DNA of 8,648 nucleotides. Source: Microcoleaceae cyanobacterium UBA9251 (GTDB lineage Bacteria; Cyanobacteriota; Cyanobacteriia; Cyanobacteriales; Microcoleaceae). The notes under the pieces were generated by a model. The model had not been told where the DNA came from, searched no databases, and saw only the letters and a list, made by a program, of their open reading frames with translations. The stretch is taken from positions 1,028 through 9,675 of the forward strand of contig DPLL01000214.1 of NCBI GenBank assembly GCA_003542015.1. The letters run 5' to 3'. Shown one piece after another: positions 5,273 to 8,648 of the stretch. The stretch's first letter is position 1; every line of letters starts with the position of its first letter. Both the position numbers and the translations under genes were made by a program.

Positions 5273-6082
5273 CTATTTGTCGAAATTGGTCGAATCCGGT
5301 TGGTCTTCCGGGTATTCTACTGGTCGATACTCCACATAATCTGAGGTTGGTGCTTCCACCTCACGGCTGCTAGCGCGTGACCTCGATGTTTCTGTCGGAC
5401 GGGTTTTTTTGGTTCTCGGTGGCGTCTCGGAGTTGCGGTTTTCCGAAGCAGGAGGACGGCTGCTGCGGTTGCGAGTCGGTCTTGCTTCGGGGTTGTCTGA
5501 AACGTCCCAATTGTCAGAGGGCTCGGCGGGCGGGGCTTCGGGGCGAGAGGGACGTTTGCGCGACGCGCGATCGGGCGATTCCGGTGGCTTGGAGGTGTTA
5601 ACGCTGCTGTTGCGATTGGATGGACGGCGACGAGGTTCGTCGTCGTAGCTTTCGCGGGAGGAACGGTTGTCTTGGCTGCCTCTAATCCGGGGGCGCTGGG
5701 GGTAGTCTTCCTCTGGTTCTAGCTGCTCGATTTCGGTATCATAGCCATCGTAACCGTAGGCGTTGCTGACGGGTCGCTCTTCATCGACGTATTGGGCGCG
5801 GCTTTTGGCTTGGGCTGTGGTCGCTCCCCGTAGTTTGATGCTTTCGGCTGCAAAAAATATGGCGGAACCGGTGAGCAGGAATTGACCGAATGCCAGAATT
5901 GGGTCGAGTCGCCAGCCTTGAAATAACAGAATACCGCCACACAGCAGGCCTACTGCTGCAAAAAAAATATCGTGGTCTCGTGCTAGTTTGGGACGCCACG
6001 ATCGCAGAAAGTAAAGTCCCGCCCCGGCGACTGCTAGGATGATTCCTAGCAGGCTGCTCCAGTTCAATCCTAAATTAACCAT
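5273..6082 (-). CDS. ycf66: Ycf66 family membrane protein with long charged tail
   Basis: 269 residues. The first 90 match my recollection of the Ycf66 N-terminal domain, found in cyanobacteria and some plastid genomes: three predicted membrane helices at about 9-27, 38-55 and 62-80, with the conserved-looking FLRSWRPKLARDHDIFFAAVG between and into the first two. Residues 95-269 are low-complexity and hydrophilic, rich in Arg, Ser, Pro, Glu and Asp, probably disordered, and end in an acidic/aromatic segment (DYVEYRPVEYPEDQP). Function is not established; a thylakoid or envelope role is inferred from distribution. AGGAG lies 8 bases before the ATG, a good ribosome binding site. It follows psbX on the same strand, but a strong terminator separates them, so it likely has its own promoter. 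Confidence 0.85.
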   Translation of the reverse strand: MVNLGLNWSSLLGIILAVAGAGLYFLRSWRPKLARDHDIFFAAVGLLCGGILLFQGWRLDPILAFGQFLLTGSAIFFAAESIKLRGATTAQAKSRAQYVDEERPVSNAYGYDGYDTEIEQLEPEEDYPQRPRIRGSQDNRSSRESYDDEPRRRPSNRNSSVNTSKPPESPDRASRKRPSRPEAPPAEPSDNWDVSDNPEARPTRNRSSRPPASENRNSETPPRTKKTRPTETSRSRASSREVEAPTSDYVEYRPVEYPEDQPDSTNFDK

Positions 6083-6190
6083 TAGCCTATCTCCTATTTC
6101 TGTCCTATATTAGCGAGTTAGATTTTACATTTTTACTTTAGTCTGGTCTGCCGACAGCTTTTTAGGTGGCATAATATTGAGTTTAACGGG

Positions 6191-6253
6191 AAAAAACCTC
6201 AGCTTGGCAGTCCTAGAAGGTTTTACCTTCTGATTTGCTCTTAGCCGAGGTTT
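6191..6253 (-). terminator. Rho-independent terminator of psbX
   Basis: On the minus strand AAACCTCGGCT (6253-6243) pairs with AGCTGAGGTTT (6204-6194) over 11 bases, with one G-U pair, and the stem runs into TTTTTT (6196-6191). The loop contains a second hairpin, AGAAGG/CCTTCT (6231-6226 and 6220-6215). On the plus strand the G-U becomes an A-C mismatch and no T-run of that length follows, so the signal belongs to the psbX strand. Confidence 0.8.
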
Positions 6254-6279
6254 CTTTGATCAGGGAAATGCCCTAGGAG

Positions 6280-6287
6280 GCGATCGC
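6280..6287. repeat. HIP1 palindrome GCGATCGC
   Basis: Exact copy in the non-coding stretch between the psbX stop and its terminator. Confidence 0.9.
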
Positions 6288-6323
6288 ATAAGTGCCGAAA
6301 GCAACTTTCTGGATGACTCTCAC

Positions 6324-6342
6324 GCTGGACTTAAAGCCCAGC
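6324..6342 (-). other. Hairpin just downstream of the psbX stop
   Basis: GCTGGGCTT and AAGTCCAGC (minus strand, 6342-6334 and 6332-6324) pair over nine positions with one G-U pair around a single base, so the inner pairs must open. It starts seven bases after the stop codon. It could stabilise the mRNA 3' end. It has no T-run on the psbX strand; on the plus strand it is followed by AGACTTTTT but there is no plus-strand gene to end. Confidence 0.5.
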
Positions 6343-6349
6343 AGACTTT

Positions 6350-6469
6350 TTAGGTGCGCTTGATTTTGTCTTTTTGGCTAATGAAGATTAGGGCGATGGT
6401 GGCGGGAATCACGATTACCGCAACGCCCACCAGCAGGCTGTACAAAAAGTTCGCGAGTGAAGGAGTCAT
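6350..6469 (-). CDS. psbX: Photosystem II reaction center protein PsbX
   Basis: A 39-residue reading frame, too short for most length cut-offs. It opens MTPSLANFLYSLLVG and ends ISQKDKIKRT. The N-terminal MTPSLANFL, a single membrane helix of about 20 residues (9-30) ending in IFIS, and the basic QKDKIKR tail are what I know of cyanobacterial PsbX. PsbX is a low-molecular-weight subunit of the photosystem II core in the thylakoid, near cytochrome b559 and the QB site region, and influences quinone exchange. Length is right for the family. AAAGG about 10 bases upstream of the ATG is a modest ribosome binding site. It is transcribed divergently from yggT and ends at the terminator 6191-6253. 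Confidence 0.93.
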   Translation of the reverse strand: MTPSLANFLYSLLVGVAVIVIPATIALIFISQKDKIKRT

Positions 6470-6544
6470 AGATTCAAAGCCTTTGTTACAACAGTTTGAT
6501 TTTTATTGATTTTATCAGTTGTCAGTTGTCAGTGGGTAGTTGTC

Positions 6545-6621
6545 TGTTGACTGTTGGCTGTTGGCTGTTGACTGTTGGCTGTTGACTGTTGGCTGTTGAC
6601 TGTTGACTGTTGGCTGTTGAA
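6545..6621. repeat. Heptamer array (TGTTGAC/TGTTGGC)11
   Basis: Eleven consecutive 7-base units without gaps. Nearly all variation is at the sixth position, which alternates A and G in the order A G G A G A G A A G A; the last unit ends A instead of C. Degenerate GTCAGTT-type units precede it from about 6517. Confidence 0.93.
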
Positions 6622-6643
6622 CGTAGCGGAAAAATTCTGGTGC

Positions 6644-6651
6644 GCGATCGC
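6644..6651. repeat. HIP1 palindrome GCGATCGC
   Basis: Exact copy 57 bases upstream of the yggT start. Confidence 0.9.
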
Positions 6652-6708
6652 AGTTAAAATTATGAAGACTTGACTTAACAAAACTTAAGATTTTGACAAA
6701 ATAGCCCT

Positions 6709-6993
6709 ATGAGTGGTATTACCGTTGCGAGTTGGATTCTGGGCTCAGTCCTAGTGCTGATGACTTTGCTATTTATTTTTCGGATCGTCCTGAGTTGGTA
6801 TCCGCAGGTCAACCTCAGCAGACTGCCGTTGAGTCTGATTGCTTGGCCGACGGAACCTTTTTTAGCGGTGACAAGAAAAATTGTACCGCCGATCGGTGGG
6901 GTGGACATTACGCCGATTATTTGGGTGGGTATCTGTAGCTTGCTGCGAGAAATGATTCTCGGTCAGCAAGGGCTACTGACGATGATGATGTGA
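6709..6993 (+). CDS. YggT (Ycf19/YlmG-like) small membrane protein
   Basis: 94 residues with an N-terminal membrane helix (about 7-28), the family motif FRIVLSWYPQVN, a conserved-looking TEPFLAVTRKIVPPIGGVDITPI region and a second hydrophobic segment (about 66-80). This is one YggT domain. Family members in plastids and cyanobacteria (Ycf19/YlmG) are linked to thylakoid/nucleoid organisation and cytochrome complex assembly, while bacterial YggT/YlmG relates to division or osmotic stress. The specific role here is unknown. No good Shine-Dalgarno is visible; the start is chosen because the hydrophobic N-terminus begins directly after it. It is a single-gene unit, divergent from psbX and convergent with accC. 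The C-terminal Met-Met-Met stretch (ATGATGATG) ends in TGA. Confidence 0.88.
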   Translation: MSGITVASWILGSVLVLMTLLFIFRIVLSWYPQVNLSRLPLSLIAWPTEPFLAVTRKIVPPIGGVDITPIIWVGICSLLREMILGQQGLLTMMM

Positions 6994-6995
6994 GA

Positions 6996-7058
6996 GTCAT
7001 TAGTCATTTGTCATTAGTCATTCGTCAGCAGTCATTAGTCAGCAGTCATTAGTCAGCA
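6996..7058 (+). repeat. Left heptamer array (GTCATTA/GTCAGCA)9
   Basis: Nine units directly after the yggT stop: GTCATTA, GTCATTT, GTCATTA and GTCATTC, then GTCAGCA alternating with GTCATTA. A decayed unit (GTCTTGA) follows. It is complementary to the array at 7162-7210. Confidence 0.92.
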
Positions 7059-7065
7059 GTCTTGA

Positions 7066-7079
7066 CTATCGCAAGATAG
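7066..7079 (+). other. Small GCAA-tetraloop hairpin
   Basis: CTATC-GCAA-GATAG: a five-base-pair stem closed by a GNRA-type tetraloop, overlapping the palindrome GGAAATTTCC (7079-7088). It lies in the core between the two inverted arrays. Confidence 0.5.
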
Positions 7080-7161
7080 GAAATTTCCAGCGTCTAAGGA
7101 TTTTATTCGCCAGATTGACGCGGGCTGGGCTGGCATTGCCCACCTTAATCCCACTAATAAC

Positions 7162-7210
7162 GAATGACTAATGACGAATGACTAATGACTAATGACTAAT
7201 GACGAATGAC
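7162..7210 (-). repeat. Right heptamer array (GAATGAC/TAATGAC)7
   Basis: Seven gap-free units ending six bases before the accC stop region. Read on the minus strand it is GTCATTC/GTCATTA, the same unit as the left array, so the two arrays form a long inverted repeat with a core of about 100 bases between the convergent genes yggT and accC. Confidence 0.92.
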
Positions 7211-7216
7211 AACTGC

Positions 7217-8572
7217 CTACTGGCTGTTTTGGCCCATGAATTGTTCGACGAAATTGGTGTAAACTTCGCCCCTGAGAAATTCGGGGCTATCGAGGATTTT
7301 TTGGTGAAAGCTGAGGGTGGTGGGGACTCCGGTAATCGCGCATTCCCGCAGGGCGCGTTTCATGCGCCGGATGGCTGAAGGTCGATCGCGCCCCCAGACT
7401 ATCAATTTACCAATTAAAGAATCGTAGTAAGCCGGTATTTCGTAATCGGTGTAAACGTGAGAGTCCATCCGCACCCCAGGGCCGCCGGGAGGCAAAAAGC
7501 CTGTGATTCTGCCCGGATGGGGTCGGAAGTTGCGATCGGGGTCTTCAGCATTGATGCGACACTCAATGGCGTGGCCGTTGAGAACTACTTGGTTTTGCTT
7601 GATTTGCAGTTTTTCTCCTTGGGCGATGCGAATTTGTTCCGCTATCAAGTCGAGGCCTGTAATCATTTCCGTGACAGTATGTTCTACTTGAATCCGGGTG
7701 TTCATTTCCATGAAGTAGAACTTGCCCGATTTGTCAAGCAGAAATTCGACTGTTCCTGCACCCGTGTAGTTGATAGATTTGGCCGCGGCAATGGCGGCGT
7801 GACCCATTTGATCTCGCAATTTCTGGCTGAGGGCGGGGCTGGGGGCTTCTTCGAGGAGTTTTTGGTGTCGCCGCTGAATCGAACAATCTCTTTCGCCGAG
7901 GTGGATGACGTTACCGTAGTTGTCGGCGAGGATTTGGATTTCGATGTGCCGGGGTTTTTCGATGAATTTTTCGAGGTAAAGTCCGGGGTTGCCGAAGGCT
8001 GCATCTGCTTCGCCTTGGGCTGCACTAAATAGTTTGGGGAGTTCCGATGCTTCTCTAACTAGCCTCATCCCGCGGCCTCCACCGCCGGCGGTGGCTTTGA
8101 TCATCACAGGATAGCCGATGTCGCGGGCGATCGACAAAGCTTCCTTTTCATCGGCCAGCAATCCTTCACTACCGGGGACTGTGGGGACTTTCACCCGCTG
8201 CATGGTTTCTTTGGCGGTGGATTTATCACCCATCGCCCGCATCGCAGCCGGAGTTGGGCCGATGAAGGTAATTTGATGATCGGCGCAGATTTCGGCAAAT
8301 CGGGCATTTTCGGCGAGGAAGCCATAGCCAGGGTGAATGGCTGCGGCGTTGCGCGTCAGGGCGGCCGAGATGATGTTGGGGATGTTTAAATAGCTTTTGC
8401 TGCTGGTGGGGGGGCCGATGCAAACGGCTTCGTCTGCCAACTGAACGTGCAGGGCGTGCTTGTCTACGGTGGAGTGAACGGCGACCGTGGCAATCCCCAT
8501 TTCCTCGCAGGTGCGTAGTATGCGGAGGGCGATTTCTCCGCGATTAGCGATTAAAATTTTCGAGAACCCCAT
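7217..8572 (-). CDS. accC: Acetyl-CoA carboxylase, biotin carboxylase subunit
   Basis: 451 residues, close to the 449 of E. coli AccC. It catalyses ATP- and bicarbonate-dependent carboxylation of biotin on the carrier protein AccB, the first half-reaction of malonyl-CoA formation for fatty acid synthesis in the cytosol. The N-domain opens KILIANRGEIALRILRTCEEMG. The ATP-grasp domain (about 115-330) has K117, K159, the glycine-rich loop GGGGRGM (163-169), E202, H209, K238, E276, E289 and N291-R293-Q295-V296-E297. The C-domain carries R339. All expected active-site positions are intact. The start matches the family's N-terminus; the ribosome binding site is weak. No accB lies in the window, so the subunits are encoded separately here or beyond the edge. 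Confidence 0.97.
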   Translation of the reverse strand: MGFSKILIANRGEIALRILRTCEEMGIATVAVHSTVDKHALHVQLADEAVCIGPPTSSKSYLNIPNIISAALTRNAAAIHPGYGFLAENARFAEICADHQITFIGPTPAAMRAMGDKSTAKETMQRVKVPTVPGSEGLLADEKEALSIARDIGYPVMIKATAGGGGRGMRLVREASELPKLFSAAQGEADAAFGNPGLYLEKFIEKPRHIEIQILADNYGNVIHLGERDCSIQRRHQKLLEEAPSPALSQKLRDQMGHAAIAAAKSINYTGAGTVEFLLDKSGKFYFMEMNTRIQVEHTVTEMITGLDLIAEQIRIAQGEKLQIKQNQVVLNGHAIECRINAEDPDRNFRPHPGRITGFLPPGGPGVRMDSHVYTDYEIPAYYDSLIGKLIVWGRDRPSAIRRMKRALRECAITGVPTTLSFHQKILDSPEFLRGEVYTNFVEQFMGQNSQ

Positions 8573-8593
8573 CTTCGGTGCTTATTCACTCAA

Positions 8594-8607
8594 TATTCTG
8601 TAGAATA
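8594..8607 (-). promoter_or_regulatory. Dyad TATTCT-GT-AGAATA upstream of accC
   Basis: A perfect 6+2+6 inverted repeat centred about 28 bases before the accC start codon, within the likely promoter or leader. It could be an operator for a dimeric regulator. It is short and AT-rich, so chance is plausible, and I do not recognise it as a known box. Confidence 0.3.
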
Positions 8608-8648
8608 ATCCCTTTCGGTATGTTGTGGATGATGGTTTCCCAGAAATT

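Larger units (their letters stand above)
6470..6708. promoter_or_regulatory. psbX-yggT divergent promoter region
   Basis: This 239-base spacer must carry both promoters. On the psbX strand, TGATAAAAT (about 50 bases before the ATG) could be a -10 region, but I find no -35 at proper spacing. On the yggT strand TTGACT (6670-6675) and TTGACA (6692-6697) lie close to the start without a clear partner. Much of the middle is the heptamer array. Confidence 0.35.

Noticed and set aside
5377..5648. Plus-strand frames opposite the ycf66 tail
   Set aside because: They mirror the low-complexity Arg/Ser/Pro codons of ycf66 and have no ribosome binding site.
6545..6621. CRISPR array in the psbX-yggT spacer
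   Set aside because: Units are 7 bases with no spacers; this is a simple tandem repeat.
6996..7210. Insertion sequence between yggT and accC
   Set aside because: The inverted arms are tandem heptamers and the 103-base core codes for nothing; no transposase frame or target duplication is seen.
7457..8032. Plus-strand 191-codon open frame
   Set aside because: It is antisense to accC, which has all biotin carboxylase active-site residues; the plus-strand product has no recognisable domain.
1..8648. A defence, secondary-metabolite or other multi-gene novel system
   Set aside because: All sizeable genes have housekeeping, photosynthetic or envelope identities; orientation changes repeatedly and no operon of unknown genes exists in the window.

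Overview
The window reads as core cyanobacterial chromosome. Evidence: genes for photosystem II subunit PsbX, a Ycf66 protein, a high-light-inducible protein (Hlip) and a YggT/Ycf19 protein; five copies of the cyanobacterial palindrome GCGATCGC (HIP1) in 8.6 kb; and heptanucleotide tandem repeats in most spacers. The repeat style and the PPC-domain proteins suggest a filamentous Oscillatoriales-type strain (Microcoleus/Oscillatoria-like). That placement is inference.

Layout. 1-635 (-): radC, truncated at its C-terminus by the window edge. 967-1983 (+): sdhB, followed by a Hlip gene at 2070-2261 (+). These converge on a block of four minus-strand genes: a secreted PPC-domain protein (2518-3120), an HtrA-like secreted serine protease with two PPC domains (3370-4830), ycf66 (5273-6082) and the 39-residue psbX (6350-6469). 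yggT (6709-6993, +) diverges from psbX and converges on accC, the biotin carboxylase subunit of acetyl-CoA carboxylase (7217-8572, -).

How the genes relate. They do not form one pathway. hli, psbX and probably ycf66 and yggT belong to the photosynthetic membrane. sdhB feeds electrons into the shared respiratory/photosynthetic plastoquinone pool. accC starts fatty acid synthesis. The protease and its PPC-domain neighbour act outside the cytoplasmic membrane and look like products of a local domain duplication. radC is usually linked to DNA metabolism.

Spacers. The unusual content is between genes. Heptamer arrays of different sequence lie upstream of sdhB, in the leader of hli, downstream of the protease, between psbX and yggT, and as two inverted arrays between yggT and accC. 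Downstream of ycf66 is a 90-nt inverted-repeat element that can fold as a three-way junction, next to a second inverted repeat. A pair of inverted 24-nt palindromic repeats lies between hli and the PPC gene. A rho-independent terminator closes the psbX transcript. I found no CRISPR array, tRNA, rRNA, insertion sequence, prophage or defence system. The best candidates for something undescribed are the 5099-5264 element and the PPC-for-PDZ protease with its paralogous neighbour.
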